Shown here one piece after another: positions 43,601-52,812 of a stretch of 64,000 nucleotides of DNA. The stretch is from Oscillospiraceae bacterium (lineage in GTDB: Bacteria; Bacillota; Clostridia; Oscillospirales; CAG-272). The position numbers and the translations under genes are program-made. The stretch spans positions 62,001-126,000 of the forward strand of contig SVSB01000001.1 in the NCBI GenBank assembly GCA_015064505.1. Direction: 5' to 3'. Numbering within the stretch: position 1 is the stretch's first letter; each line of letters opens with the position of its first letter. A model generated the notes under the pieces. It was not told the origin of the DNA and searched no databases. It saw only the letters and a program-made list of their open reading frames with translations.

Positions 43601-44386
43601 GCTGTATTCGTAATAAGCAAGCCAGGCGTAGCTGCGCATCCCCACGGGCACCTCGCGGTTTATCCTGCAATATGTGTAGGTAAAGCCGTTTTCCGATATT
43701 TTCTCGGAGGGCTCGGAGCGCCACGTTCTCATGCCGTTTTCCGTTGTTTCCGTTCCGCCGTTATCGCTCCAATACCCAGGGCGGTTAGACTTCGGGTAAA
43801 GATATGCGTTCTCCACGCCTCCGTACACCACGTTCAAAACGTTGAGCGCTTCCACGTCAAACAATGGCAGACGGAGCAGAGTCTTTTCCCCGTTCTTTAA
43901 GGTGAACACACCGTAATCCACCTGGTATTTGTCAGAAAAGCGGTACTTTTCCACCACAAAGGAATGGGGCGCGTAAACGGTTATATCCGCTACGTATTTG
44001 TCTATATACGGTTCTAATTTTTCGTCGTAGTTTTTGTTTTTTCCCCGAACGCCCTTAAGGGTATAGCCGGTTGCCTCCAGCGCCTCAAGGATACCCTGCT
44101 CCGTGGGGTCCTCCGTAACGGGCTCGGTTTTCGGCGCTTCCGTGACGGGATCGGTTATCGGCTCCGTCTTCGGAGCTTCGGTTATCGGTTCCGTTTTCGG
44201 TGATTCCGTTACGGGGTCGGTTACGGGCTCCGTTTTGGGAGCTTCCGTAACGGGATCCGTTACGGGAGCAACGGTAGTGATCCCGTCCGTGATATCCTCC
44301 GTAACGGCGGGAGTGCCGTTATTGCACGAAGCAAGCAGGCAGATAAGGGCAATATACGCCGCTATAACGGTGATTTTTCTGTTCAT
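40619..44386 (-). CDS. Large surface lipoprotein: TEAPKTEP linker, BspA-like LRR and Asp-box repeats
   Basis: The 1255-residue protein starts with a lipoprotein signal (LLASC). Residues ~30-95 are repeats of VTEAPKTEP/VTDP. The middle (~330-620) has BspA-type leucine-rich repeats (AFREW, IEKRCFYYCKNL, IGEYAFDYCAF, IPDSVTFIGNNAF). The C-terminal half carries five Asp-box-like motifs: VDGGLTF (~802), FDGGMSW (~918), SRDMGDTF (~1087), SIDGGKTF (~1134) and TFDGGKTW (~1228), as in sialidase/BNR beta-propellers. No catalytic set of a sialidase is evident. It is probably an exported binding protein. It is 18 bases after the MBL-lipoprotein gene. Confidence 0.8.
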   Translation of the reverse strand: MNRKITVIAAYIALICLLASCNNGTPAVTEDITDGITTVAPVTDPVTEAPKTEPVTDPVTESPKTEPITEAPKTEPITDPVTEAPKTEPVTEDPTEQGILEALEATGYTLKGVRGKNKNYDEKLEPYIDKYVADITVYAPHSFVVEKYRFSDKYQVDYGVFTLKNGEKTLLRLPLFDVEALNVLNVVYGGVENAYLYPKSNRPGYWSDNGGTETTENGMRTWRSEPSEKISENGFTYTYCRINREVPVGMRSYAWLAYYEYSFEKYPKEYEAVVKSLEKGVTVTCVFEEVKLPVDMDVTEADFDYIVNPDGSATILKYVGAPKRVIIPETVDGHPVTVLGEDAFREWNSYLVEEVAIPATVKRIEKRCFYYCKNLKNIHISEGVEYIGEYAFDYCAFKNVKIPDSVTFIGNNAFAKTAEVELGGGFSELTYAANKVYKSVIKTPIPLSGKKIEYGYKPNETEYIFEEFTGVWADLSPAVVARFPEGADIEKVDISGGCDVFLSASELESFFCSSWEVDVLTLTGTAEAIPEYAFCGAKIGTLILPEGITTLCEGAFKNASIGTLVLPSTVKKIEKYAFLGFEGDLDIVKGAKLTELSSLACLEGRMSANMQDSAKLAKITDREADERIYLGDDGYYHVKGSDTVRFPADGVYLAYEDERGMRFYASRSEVEPAYEAPEEKGGFYVNSEGKLCLSYGDGSPDLVLDKSMNWQKNPFVEEGIEIGEVWTERVSYSTSYCVVECIDNTAGKGYITSKGIIVHNGGELCIGTSPSIKFVSDLVGFYNTGVTYAAGMRIVNLRITVDGGLTFESNVNLNHCVKRPSDNAVIAINLPTVLDEARYMNYGFFEGEGFEYMTRVYPENFYEAEHILRTDNGKNRFTIDKVYFDGDIGFCRRKCTFESQRDENGVFIGFYVYFISFDGGMSWQIFDPADADAEVREIKVYGNKSERVFEGRTFTFDGDEVTVEGVENVVLNRLAWYSGNARYENGKSVYANLFNAILGFEDNTGVPLYRGITGSAHKLSSVWENDRKHNYLSYNNYSKIVELPNEVKSESGEVLAFDLYYNRRFDYYVSEPLTWLFDGRALIISRDMGDTFLTRVFDYEIDNVTWYGENELSVVCFKTAEDKSKEYYEYYSIDGGKTFSLLDKTERGGSYGMVFGGVEYRVTTEFIDNDVRYTVTTFIDGKKTDGGFTLSSRLFESGVSMPYFTGDFGIWSFSSYAGLETVYMTFDGGKTWHNYSEATHMSEVWYDSPTYSTPK

Positions 44387-44404
44387 AAGCTTCCTCCAAG
44401 GTCT

Positions 44405-47113
44405 TTACCAGCTCCAGTCCGTATACTTGGTACCGAGAGCCTTCTCCTCATAGATCTTAACCAGCTTGCCGTCACGCACCTCAAAGCCCGTGGTTGCAAC
44501 ACCCTGCAGATATATCTCGTCCCCCGCATACTGCTTAAGTATCTTGTGCAGATTCTTTTGCAGCGTATCGCGGGTGAGTCTGCCGTCGGGTCCGGGAACG
44601 AATACCGTTTTTGCACGGGCAGTGGTATATACGGTGCCGATATCGTTAAGCAGGTGGTGTGCGGTCTGCACGGCAGTCATATCCCTTATAACGTCCCGCT
44701 GGTTCTTGATGATAACGTTCATTGCGGGCTTGTTGATATCGCCCGTTATAAGTATCTGTGCGCCGTCAAAGCGCAGAATAAAGGTGGAGCAGGTATTATT
44801 GAAATCGCCGTCTATCAGGCTTTCCGCCGTTCTCACGTTGGTAAGATCCTCGTGAGTATAGACCATCTCCATCTCCACCTCGCCGATATTAAGTATCTCG
44901 CCCGTATGCATCTTGTAATACTTTATATTATTGACGGGGGTAGCTTTGGGAAGATAGGTAAAGAGCTTTTCGTAATCGTTTCTGAAGGTGACTATAGTGC
45001 CGTTCGTGCTGTAAACGGACGGCATATTGCTTATCATTCTTTCTATTACGAAGCGGCTGCCGTATCTGTTGAAAAACAGGCAAAGACCGCTGAGGTGATC
45101 CTGATGACCGTGGGTTATTATCCATGCGGAAACGCGTATTTTTTCGGCAGAGGAAACGCCCGTGATCTCCTGAAGCAATTTCATCAGATTTGCGCTTTCC
45201 GTTGCATCGAAATGCTGATAAGAGCCGCCATCCAGCAGAATGACCGAATTATCCGCAAGCTTTATTATATAAAGCATTCCGTAGCCCTTATTGGAGGAAA
45301 GTCCGTACTGATAGAATTCCGTGGTCTCTCCGGATTTTTTCGTGTAGGTATAGCCGAATTCCTCTGCGGAAACGCTTGGAGCAAGCTCCTCCACCACTCT
45401 TGCGGTCTTTTCCGCACCGAAATAGTAGGCGTATACGCGCTTGCCCTTATTTGCCCCTTCCGTAAATCGGTAGGAGGCGTAAAGGTTTTTGCCCGATTCA
45501 CGGTAAGATTCACGTTTAAGGGCGGGGGTGGCATCCAGCCTTTCAAGATAATCGGCAAACTCCTCTTCGTCCGTTGAGGAGATTATCTGCATTCTGCTGT
45601 CCTTTTCATAGGGGAAATTTCCATCCAAAGCGCTTGCGCCCGCCATATAGAGCTTTTCGGAATAAGAGCCTGCACCGTACTCGGGCGCAAGGGAAAGAAG
45701 CCACTCTCTCTCAATGGAAGAGCTGTAGGAGATGCCGCAAAGAACGCAGACCGCCTCGCCGTTTCTTTCCGTATAGCTGTGGCATCTTGCTCCGTTAAGA
45801 TAAGGCACGGCGTCTGCGGCGGGCTCGTCACCCGTACCCGTCCAGATCTTGATATTATCAATATATCCGTTCTGCTTGCCGCCGACCTTAAGAACTACGG
45901 CTCCGCCGCCGAATTCGTTATCGGGCAGTACGTTTGCCTTGCCGCCCGCCTTTATCTCGGAGATCGCAATCCACTTGCCCGAGTTTGCGTAACCGGAGCT
46001 GTTTATGCGCACGTAGGCACAAACACCCTTCTCCGCATCCACGGTGTATCTCACGGAAAGATCAATGCCGGAAAGGAGCTGAGTTCCGTCGTAATACTTA
46101 TTAAGCAGTAAGTATGCCGCACTTGCTTTGGAGGTCTTTGAGGTGCTGTTTCCCTTAACGGAATAGCTTGCATCCTCGTAATTATACCACTTACCCGCAA
46201 GGTAATACTGATTGTTGGCGTAGCCGCCGTTGCGCAGGTGGAAGGAATTGAAGAACGCCCCGCCGTAATCGGTAATGATATTGATATAGCGGGAATTTGA
46301 AGAAGCTTCCGTATACTTCAGATCGTACTGTACCGTATAGCTTCCATCGGAAAAATACTTGAACTTTTCTCCGGGGATCAGGGTGTAATAGCAATCGCCC
46401 GCATCGGAAATATCGGGAGAATTATTGGTTATATAGAGAGCCTTACCGCCGTAATATTCCTTAAGGGAAAGCTTTGCGGTGGCATTGGTGGGAGCGCCCT
46501 GAGCCTTGTTGAACTTCTTCCATCCCAGCTTTGCAAAAAGGTCGGATTCGTTCTTGGCTTCTATACCGTCAAAATTCTCGTAATAAAGGAGGGTTCCGTC
46601 CTTGGGCGCTTCAACAAGCTCCGGCAAGGGCACAGTGGTCTCGGGGGCTTCCGTGGTTACGGGCGCAACCGTAGTTTCGGGCACAGCCGTAGTCTCGGGT
46701 GCAGCCGTTGTTTCGGGTGCAGCCGTTGTTTCGGGTGCAGCCGTTGTTTCGGGTGCAGCCGTTGTTTCGGGGGCAGCCGTAGTTTCGGGTGCAGCCGTTG
46801 TTTCGGGAGCAACCGTTGTTTCGGGCGCAGCCGTTGTTTCGGGCGTAGCCGTTGTTTCGGGAGCAGCCGTAGTTTCGGGTGCAGCAGTGGTTTCGGGCAC
46901 AACCGTGGTTTCGGGCGCAGCCGTTGTTTCGGGCACAGCCGTTGTTTCGGGCGCAGCCGTGGTTTCGGGCGCAACCGTGGTTTCGGGGATAATTACCGTA
47001 TCCGCGACCGTGGTATCTTCAATTACGGGAGGCGTGGGATCGGCACAGGATACAAGGAACAAAAGCTGTACCGCACAAAGAAGTGCCGCAATTATTCTTA
47101 CCGTGTTTTTCAT
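44405..47113 (-). CDS. Surface lipoprotein with ETTAAP repeats, lectin-like domain and MBL-fold hydrolase domain
   Basis: The 902-residue protein starts at ATG 47113 after CGGAGGAAAT. A lipoprotein signal (LLFLVSC) is followed by about 18 ETTxxP hexapeptides (~45-155). A beta-rich region beginning LLYYENFDG (~180-440) looks like a LamG or carbohydrate-binding fold. A Cys pair (CVLCG) precedes the C-terminal MBL domain with ITHGHQDHLSGL (~668), TFILRFDGAQILITGDIN and a later TAHH, the ComEC-like zinc-site pattern. It is thus an extracellular, membrane-anchored metallohydrolase; phosphodiesterase, nuclease or teichoic-acid-type substrates are all possible. Confidence 0.8.
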   Translation of the reverse strand: MKNTVRIIAALLCAVQLLFLVSCADPTPPVIEDTTVADTVIIPETTVAPETTAAPETTAVPETTAAPETTVVPETTAAPETTAAPETTATPETTAAPETTVAPETTAAPETTAAPETTAAPETTAAPETTAAPETTAAPETTAVPETTVAPVTTEAPETTVPLPELVEAPKDGTLLYYENFDGIEAKNESDLFAKLGWKKFNKAQGAPTNATAKLSLKEYYGGKALYITNNSPDISDAGDCYYTLIPGEKFKYFSDGSYTVQYDLKYTEASSNSRYINIITDYGGAFFNSFHLRNGGYANNQYYLAGKWYNYEDASYSVKGNSTSKTSKASAAYLLLNKYYDGTQLLSGIDLSVRYTVDAEKGVCAYVRINSSGYANSGKWIAISEIKAGGKANVLPDNEFGGGAVVLKVGGKQNGYIDNIKIWTGTGDEPAADAVPYLNGARCHSYTERNGEAVCVLCGISYSSSIEREWLLSLAPEYGAGSYSEKLYMAGASALDGNFPYEKDSRMQIISSTDEEEFADYLERLDATPALKRESYRESGKNLYASYRFTEGANKGKRVYAYYFGAEKTARVVEELAPSVSAEEFGYTYTKKSGETTEFYQYGLSSNKGYGMLYIIKLADNSVILLDGGSYQHFDATESANLMKLLQEITGVSSAEKIRVSAWIITHGHQDHLSGLCLFFNRYGSRFVIERMISNMPSVYSTNGTIVTFRNDYEKLFTYLPKATPVNNIKYYKMHTGEILNIGEVEMEMVYTHEDLTNVRTAESLIDGDFNNTCSTFILRFDGAQILITGDINKPAMNVIIKNQRDVIRDMTAVQTAHHLLNDIGTVYTTARAKTVFVPGPDGRLTRDTLQKNLHKILKQYAGDEIYLQGVATTGFEVRDGKLVKIYEEKALGTKYTDWSW
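46657..46990. repeat. 18-bp coding tandem repeat (ETTAAP)
   Basis: About 18 copies of an 18-bp unit (plus strand GTTGTTTCGGGTGCAGCC and variants) encode the hexapeptide linker of the MBL lipoprotein. Such a tract can change copy number by slippage. Confidence 0.92.
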
Positions 47114-47127
47114 ATTTCCTCCGTATA

Positions 47128-48699
47128 TCATTTGTCGTTATACGCGTAAACGATGAAATCGTAGAAAAACTCCGCCTCGGGGTCGATACCGTGGCATTGC
47201 TTATACCAGAATTCAAAATAAGAGCTGTCAAAGGGCAGGATATATCTGTAAAGATTATTATCGGGCATTATGAAGACGAGCTTTTCCGTCTCCCCGGCCT
47301 TGAATTTTTCCACGTACTGATCGTTATATTCGTATGCGGCGGTATTTTCAAGATACTTATCCGCTCTGAAGGCCATCGCGTAAGTGCCGACGAGGCACAG
47401 CACACAGCACAGAACCGCCGCAACTGCATTACCCGCCTTTTTTTGCGCGATGCGGCAAAGCAGATAAGAGCCCGCACAGCAAATGGGAACGAACAGCAAA
47501 AGCGCGGAGCAAAGGCAGGTGCGGGCACCGATCTCGGGGGAAAGGAGCATTGCAAGCTGCAATACAGCCGCAAGCAAACAAAAGGCGGGCGGGAGAAAAT
47601 CCCTGTGACCCACGAAGATCACCGCCATTACCCCAAGGCAGAGCACGCAACAAAGTCCCGTTGCACCAAAGGCCGCGCCCCAAAGCAGTCCGTTTGAGGA
47701 ATGAACTGAAAGAAGATATACGTAAAAAGCCGCCGAAGCGTAGCAAAAAGGCGCAACTATAGCGGCGCACACCGCCGTGCGCTTCATATCAAGCTCCCTT
47801 GCCTTCAAAAGCAGATAGGTGGGCAACAGAAGAAGGAGTGCAACGTAAAGCACGGTGCTTCCCTTTTCCCCGATATTGTAATTCACAACTACGCTTACGT
47901 TTCCAAGCACTCTTTCAAGGAGAGGACGGGCGTAGAAATCGGGGTAATATCCCGTTCTTTCGCTGTTACCGGGGGCAAGGTAAAGAATACCGAAGCACAC
48001 GAGCCCCACCGCAAAGCAGATGGCAAACAAGCGCACCAGGCGCGTTTTTTCCGTCTTTTCTCTCTTTTCAAGGGCGGAGCGCATCAAAAAATAAAAGCAC
48101 ACCGCAAGAAAGCCTGCACTTGCCTGCTCCGTGGACTGTCCCACAAGCACGCCGCAGGCAACGAGAAACACCGCAAGCCTGCCGCCAAATCCCCTCTCGT
48201 ACACCGCAAGCGCGTAATAAGTAAACGCCAAAAGCACTGCCATAGGGAACAGATAGTTCACCGAGCCCGTTGCCCAATAGACCGTGCCCTTGAGCATTTC
48301 AAGGGGGAGAGTGGCGAACAAAAAGCAGGCAATAACCAACGAAACGCCGAAGCGCCCGTTCATAAAACCGTTTTTATGAGCGCTTGCGGCAATGGCGGCG
48401 GCAAAGAACACCGCAACGCCTATCATTATCATATCCGCTATTCCGAACAGGGTAAGACTCTTGTCTGCAAGCAATAATTCCACAAAGAGGTGAACGAGCA
48501 CACGCCCGTTCACCTCTTTGAAATGCCTTATGTTTTCAGACAGAAAATACTCGGAAGAGCGCACAAAGGTAGCATAGTAGTAATCGTCGCCAAACAGAGG
48601 CAGAGCAAAAACCACCAGCGCCTGAAGGCACAGAAACAGTGCAAAAAAGCCGAAGCACAGCCTTATCGCCATATTTTTCGTGCCGAATATTTTCTTCAT
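47128..48699 (-). CDS. DUF6056-like polytopic membrane protein
   Basis: The 523-residue protein has about eleven predicted helices and an N-terminal loop motif LFGDDYYYATFVRSS followed by HFKEVNGRVLVHLFVELLL. This resembles DUF6056 and GtrII-like membrane glycosyltransferases, where the double Asp after the first helix is the conserved part. The C-terminal 80 residues are soluble (MPDNNLYRYILPFDSSYFEFWY). A role in decorating a surface polymer with sugars is plausible given the following surface lipoprotein genes, but is inferred. Confidence 0.72.
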   Translation of the reverse strand: MKKIFGTKNMAIRLCFGFFALFLCLQALVVFALPLFGDDYYYATFVRSSEYFLSENIRHFKEVNGRVLVHLFVELLLADKSLTLFGIADMIMIGVAVFFAAAIAASAHKNGFMNGRFGVSLVIACFLFATLPLEMLKGTVYWATGSVNYLFPMAVLLAFTYYALAVYERGFGGRLAVFLVACGVLVGQSTEQASAGFLAVCFYFLMRSALEKREKTEKTRLVRLFAICFAVGLVCFGILYLAPGNSERTGYYPDFYARPLLERVLGNVSVVVNYNIGEKGSTVLYVALLLLLPTYLLLKARELDMKRTAVCAAIVAPFCYASAAFYVYLLSVHSSNGLLWGAAFGATGLCCVLCLGVMAVIFVGHRDFLPPAFCLLAAVLQLAMLLSPEIGARTCLCSALLLFVPICCAGSYLLCRIAQKKAGNAVAAVLCCVLCLVGTYAMAFRADKYLENTAAYEYNDQYVEKFKAGETEKLVFIMPDNNLYRYILPFDSSYFEFWYKQCHGIDPEAEFFYDFIVYAYNDK

Positions 48700-48711
48700 A
48701 TTACGTCTCCG

Positions 48712-50817
48712 TCAATGGGGTATTTCACCGTCGTCCTCGCCGCCGTTTTCTTCGGGTTTTTCGCCCTCGGCGTCCGCGTCTGCCGCATTGGGATCGGCAT
48801 CGCCTTCCCCGGTGCTGTCACCGCTTTCAGCCGCCGCCTTTTCTGCGGCTTCCTTTGCAGCCTTTTCTTCCTCAATGATCTTGCGGCGTCTTTCGTTCTC
48901 CTCCTCGCTGCGGCGGCGCTTTTCCTCGGTCATCGCCTCCAGCTCCTCAAAGGTAACGTCATTTTCCATAGCGGCCTTGAACTGCTCCTCGTCCATTACC
49001 TCGTTCTTTACGAGGAACTCGGCAATAAAGTCAAGCTTTGCTCTGTCCGCACGGAGGATCTCCTCCGCCATTTTATAAGCCTCCTCAACGATGCGCTTGA
49101 TCTCCGCATCGATAAGAGAAGCGGTCTCCTCTGAATAATTGCGGTCGTTTGAGAAATCTCTGCCAAGGAATACCTCTCCGTCGCTATGCTCGGAGCCGTA
49201 AAGAATTGGGCCGAGCTTATCGCTCATACCGAAGCGCATAACCATCTTGCGCGCTATCTGGGATGCGCGCTGAATATCGTTGGATGCGCCGCCGGAGATA
49301 TCGTCAAATACCACCGCCTCCGCAACGCGGCCGCCGAGGAGCATGGATATCTCCTCCTGCATTGCCTTACGGTAAACGCTGTACTTATCCTCCGTGGGAG
49401 GAGTGAGCGTGTAGCCCAAAGCCCTGCCGCTGGGAATGATGGAGATAAGGGTTACGGGGTCCTGAGTTTCCATTCTGTACGCAACGATGGCGTGACCCGC
49501 CTCGTGGTACGCGGTCTTTCTCTTCTCCGATTCCTTGATCTGCATGCTCTTCTTGGGAGTGCCGACGATTATCTTGAGGGAAGCCTCCTCGATATCGTTC
49601 ATACCGATAAGGGCCTTGCGCTTTCTTGCGGCAATAAGAGCCGCCTCGTTCAGAAGATTTGCAAGATCCGCACCCGTGAAGCCCACGGTGGTCTTTGCGA
49701 CCTTGGAAAGATCCACGTCTGCCTCAAAGGGCTTTTTGCGGGCGTGTACCTTAAGAATGTCCTCTCTGCCCTTAAGATCGGGGTAACCCACGGTTACCTG
49801 TCTGTCAAAGCGACCGGGACGGAGAAGTGCAGGGTCAAGTATATCGGGGCGGTTGGTAGCGGCAATAACTATTACCGCATCGTTGCCGTTAAAGCCGTCC
49901 ATCTCAACGAGCAGCTGGTTAAGTGTCTGCTCTCTCTCGTCGTGTCCGCCGCCGAGACCCGCGCCGCGGTGGCGACCCACTGCGTCTATCTCGTCTATAA
50001 AGATAATGCTTGCGGGATGGCGCTTTGCGGTCTCAAAGAGATCGCGCACGCGGGAAGCGCCCACACCCACGTACATCTCAACGAAATCGGATCCGGAAAT
50101 GGAATAGAAGGGTACTTCCGCCTCACCTGCAACGGCCTTGGCAAGAAGGGTCTTACCGGTACCGGGAGGGCCCATCAGCAGAACGCCGCGAGGAATCTTT
50201 GCGCCAAGCTTCTTGAAGCGCTCGGGGTCCTTTAAGAACTCCACTACCTCCTCAAGCTCTGCCTTTTCCTCGTCTGCGCCCGCAACGTCCGTAAAGCGGA
50301 CGCGATTCTTATCGGGGGTATTTATTCTGGCTCGGGATTTGCCAAAGCCTCCGATCTTGGAGCCCTTGCCGCCTCCCGAGAGACGCATCATATATACGAA
50401 CATCGCAACGAATACGATCATAACCAGCGCATAGGGAAGAATGGTAACCCACCAGCTCTTATTGGTAGGCTCCTCCAGATCGTAATCTTCAATGATGCCG
50501 CGGGCCTTCTGGCCGTTCTCGCCGTAGACCAGCTCCTCCATTACGTGCTTACGGAACAGCTCGTAATCAAGCAGACGGTAAGTGACGGTGCTGTCCTTAT
50601 CCTTATTATCGGGTGCCGTATCGGAACGCACCTTCATAATAAGCTCCGCCTCTTGAGTTACGGTGAAGCTACGGACCTTCTCTTCAGCGAAAAGATCGTA
50701 TATATCACTGTAAACAAGCTCGTCTTTTTCCGTGCCGCCAAGTACCGTGGTAACCGTTACAAGCACCACTGCCACCAGCACCACGTACAGGATAAGCGTT
50801 TTAAAATTGCTCTTCAT
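48712..50817 (-). CDS. ftsH: ATP-dependent zinc metalloprotease FtsH
   Basis: The ~701-residue membrane protease has helices at residues ~7-27 and ~125-144, Walker A GPPGTGKT (216-223), Walker [12 protein letters not shown], the second region of homology RPGRFDRQV, and the zinc site HEAGH (~437). The C-terminal tail (~630-701) is highly charged and ends in an acidic Glu/Asp/Gly stretch. The start is uncertain: ATG 50817 has a weak ribosome site, while TTG 50823 is 8 bases from AAAGG. A 9-codon reading frame beginning at 50830 overlaps both. hpt lies upstream, the usual neighbour. Confidence 0.95.
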   Translation of the reverse strand: MKSNFKTLILYVVLVAVVLVTVTTVLGGTEKDELVYSDIYDLFAEEKVRSFTVTQEAELIMKVRSDTAPDNKDKDSTVTYRLLDYELFRKHVMEELVYGENGQKARGIIEDYDLEEPTNKSWWVTILPYALVMIVFVAMFVYMMRLSGGGKGSKIGGFGKSRARINTPDKNRVRFTDVAGADEEKAELEEVVEFLKDPERFKKLGAKIPRGVLLMGPPGTGKTLLAKAVAGEAEVPFYSISGSDFVEMYVGVGASRVRDLFETAKRHPASIIFIDEIDAVGRHRGAGLGGGHDEREQTLNQLLVEMDGFNGNDAVIVIAATNRPDILDPALLRPGRFDRQVTVGYPDLKGREDILKVHARKKPFEADVDLSKVAKTTVGFTGADLANLLNEAALIAARKRKALIGMNDIEEASLKIIVGTPKKSMQIKESEKRKTAYHEAGHAIVAYRMETQDPVTLISIIPSGRALGYTLTPPTEDKYSVYRKAMQEEISMLLGGRVAEAVVFDDISGGASNDIQRASQIARKMVMRFGMSDKLGPILYGSEHSDGEVFLGRDFSNDRNYSEETASLIDAEIKRIVEEAYKMAEEILRADRAKLDFIAEFLVKNEVMDEEQFKAAMENDVTFEELEAMTEEKRRRSEEENERRRKIIEEEKAAKEAAEKAAAESGDSTGEGDADPNAADADAEGEKPEENGGEDDGEIPH

Positions 50818-50839
50818 TAACAAAAACCATGCCTTTACT

Positions 50840-51388
50840 TTATTTATTGAAAGCGAAATCCGGGATGCCCACGTAGGGGAGCGTGCGGAATTTCTCATCA
50901 AAATCAAGACCGTAGCCCACAACGAAATAGTCGGGCACTTCCTTGCCCACGTAATCGGGGGTGAAGTCCACCTCGCGTCTTGAGGGCTTATCGAGAAGGG
51001 TGCAGGTCTTTACGCTGCGTGCGCCCTTTTCGTAAAGGTGGGATACCACCATCTTAAGAGTTCTGCCGCTGTCTATAATATCCTCGATAACGAGAATATC
51101 GCAATTCTCAAGGCCCTCGCGAAGCACGTCAAGATGGATATTGAGTTTGCCGGAGGATACCGTGCCCGCTCCGTAAGAGGACACCTTCATAAACTCCAAT
51201 TCGGCAGGAAGGGATATCTTGCGCATAAGATCGCTCATAAAGGGTACCGACCCCTTTAAGATTCCCAGAAGCACGAGATTCTTTCCCTCAAAATCCTTGC
51301 TTATTTTTGCCGCAAGCCTCGTGGTTATTTCGTCTATCTCTTCGCTGCTTACAAGAACGTGACTTACTGCCCCGTTGAATTCTTCCAT
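50840..51388 (-). CDS. hpt: Hypoxanthine phosphoribosyltransferase
   Basis: The 182-residue purine-salvage enzyme converts hypoxanthine or guanine with PRPP to IMP or GMP. It has [15 protein letters not shown], the flexible loop SSYG and the PRPP motif [24 protein letters not shown] precedes the start. It sits between tilS and ftsH as in Bacillus. Confidence 0.96.
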   Translation of the reverse strand: MEEFNGAVSHVLVSSEEIDEITTRLAAKISKDFEGKNLVLLGILKGSVPFMSDLMRKISLPAELEFMKVSSYGAGTVSSGKLNIHLDVLREGLENCDILVIEDIIDSGRTLKMVVSHLYEKGARSVKTCTLLDKPSRREVDFTPDYVGKEVPDYFVVGYGLDFDEKFRTLPYVGIPDFAFNK

Positions 51389-51399
51389 TTTGTCCTCCG

Positions 51400-52812
51400 T
51401 TACGCAGTTTGCGCCTTGATGTAGTATATAATGTAATCTTTTTCCGAGTCTTTACCCGCCGCGCCGTCACGCACTCCAAAGCCGGGCACCCAAAGGATAC
51501 CCTCCTTATCGCAGACAACGGGAAGCACTTCCCTCTCCCACAGGGGAATGCCCCTGTCGCAGAGAAGCTTTTTTAATTTTCTCGTCATATTCCCGAAGCG
51601 GTAGCTATCGCCGTTTTCGCGGCTTCTGGCAAAAATGCCTTTTTCTATTGTATCACCGCTTACCCTTGCGAATATTGACAAATTGTAAACATTTTGCGAT
51701 TTTTGTATGTTTTTTGCCTCTTCTGCGGGCAAAACCAAAAGAATTGCTCCGCTTGGCAGAATATTTTCACCCACGGAAAGCTCCGTGCGGTAAGCAGTGT
51801 CGGCTTTTTCCTCCGCCTTCTCAAAAAACAGCTTACCTCTCTCGCATCTGCACACCACGTCGTCGGGCAGATACAGGGAAAAGGGCTCTTCTTTTTTATA
51901 AAGCATATTACACACACCGTCAAGGTGTACGCTTTCCGCCTTTTTTTCCGTTATTTTGCCGTAGGCAAGAGCCACAACCCTTGCAAGCACGGCGGGGTGA
52001 AGCGCCCTCAGCTCACGGGTTGGCAGATGCCCCGCATAGAGCTGACCGAACACCCGCTCCGCCTCCGTTTCCAGATAATCACTGTCCCTGCGCAGATTGC
52101 GCGAGGCACGTGAGATGGCGTCTGCGGCGTTGCCGTACAGCTTATCAAGCCTCGGCATTATCTCCGCTCTTATATAATTGCGGGAATAAGCAGTATCTGC
52201 GTTCGTGCTGTCGGTAACGTATTCAAGGGAGTTTTCCCTGCAGTAGTCAAGGATCTCCTCGCGGGTGACGTATATAAGGGGGCGGATTATTCTATCCCTC
52301 ACGGGTGGAATACCGCAAAGCCCCTTGATGCCGCCGCCCCGCATCAGATTGAACAGCACCGTTTCGCCGTTATCGCTTGCGGTGTGCGCGGTGGCTATTT
52401 TTTTGAACTCCGCGTTCTCCTCCAGAATGCGGTGGAAAAACGCGTATCGCACGTCTCTTGCCGCCTCCTCAAAGCCCTTTCCCTCACGGCGGGCGATCTG
52501 TGCAACGTCAACGCGAAGAACCCTCAGGGGTATGCCCTCCGCATTGCATATACTGCGGCAGAACTCCTCGTCTCTGTCAGCCTCCGCACCCCTTAACATA
52601 TGATTGACGTGGGCGCACATAACGGGCGTCCCCTCGCCGCATATTTTTATAAGGGCGTGAAGCAGCGCGCGGGAATCGGCACCGCCCGAAAGGGCAACAA
52701 CGATGCCGCCCCCCTCAAGCATACCGTATTCCTCTGCGGCAAGACGCAGCTTTTTTACGAGGATATGCTCTTTATGACTTTTCCTGTCTTGCTTGCATAA
52801 GCTTTTCTTCAT
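51400..52812 (-). CDS. tilS: tRNA(Ile)-lysidine synthase
   Basis: The 470-residue PP-loop ATPase (VALSGGADSRALL, ~40) makes lysidine at C34 of the AUA-reading tRNA-Ile. The N-domain motif HVNHMLRGAEADRDEEF, ATAHTASDNGETVLFNLMRG and the C-terminal TilS domain (RKLKKLLCDRGIPLWER) are present. The start at 52812 overlaps the end of dnaB by 41 bases, and no good ribosome site is visible, so translational coupling or a later non-ATG start is possible. Confidence 0.94.
   Translation of the reverse strand: MKKSLCKQDRKSHKEHILVKKLRLAAEEYGMLEGGGIVVALSGGADSRALLHALIKICGEGTPVMCAHVNHMLRGAEADRDEEFCRSICNAEGIPLRVLRVDVAQIARREGKGFEEAARDVRYAFFHRILEENAEFKKIATAHTASDNGETVLFNLMRGGGIKGLCGIPPVRDRIIRPLIYVTREEILDYCRENSLEYVTDSTNADTAYSRNYIRAEIMPRLDKLYGNAADAISRASRNLRRDSDYLETEAERVFGQLYAGHLPTRELRALHPAVLARVVALAYGKITEKKAESVHLDGVCNMLYKKEEPFSLYLPDDVVCRCERGKLFFEKAEEKADTAYRTELSVGENILPSGAILLVLPAEEAKNIQKSQNVYNLSIFARVSGDTIEKGIFARSRENGDSYRFGNMTRKLKKLLCDRGIPLWEREVLPVVCDKEGILWVPGFGVRDGAAGKDSEKDYIIYYIKAQTA

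Noticed and set aside
46657..46990. Regular short repeats that might be read as a CRISPR-like array
   Set aside because: The period is 18 bp without spacers and it is in frame, coding for ETTxxP hexapeptides of a lipoprotein.
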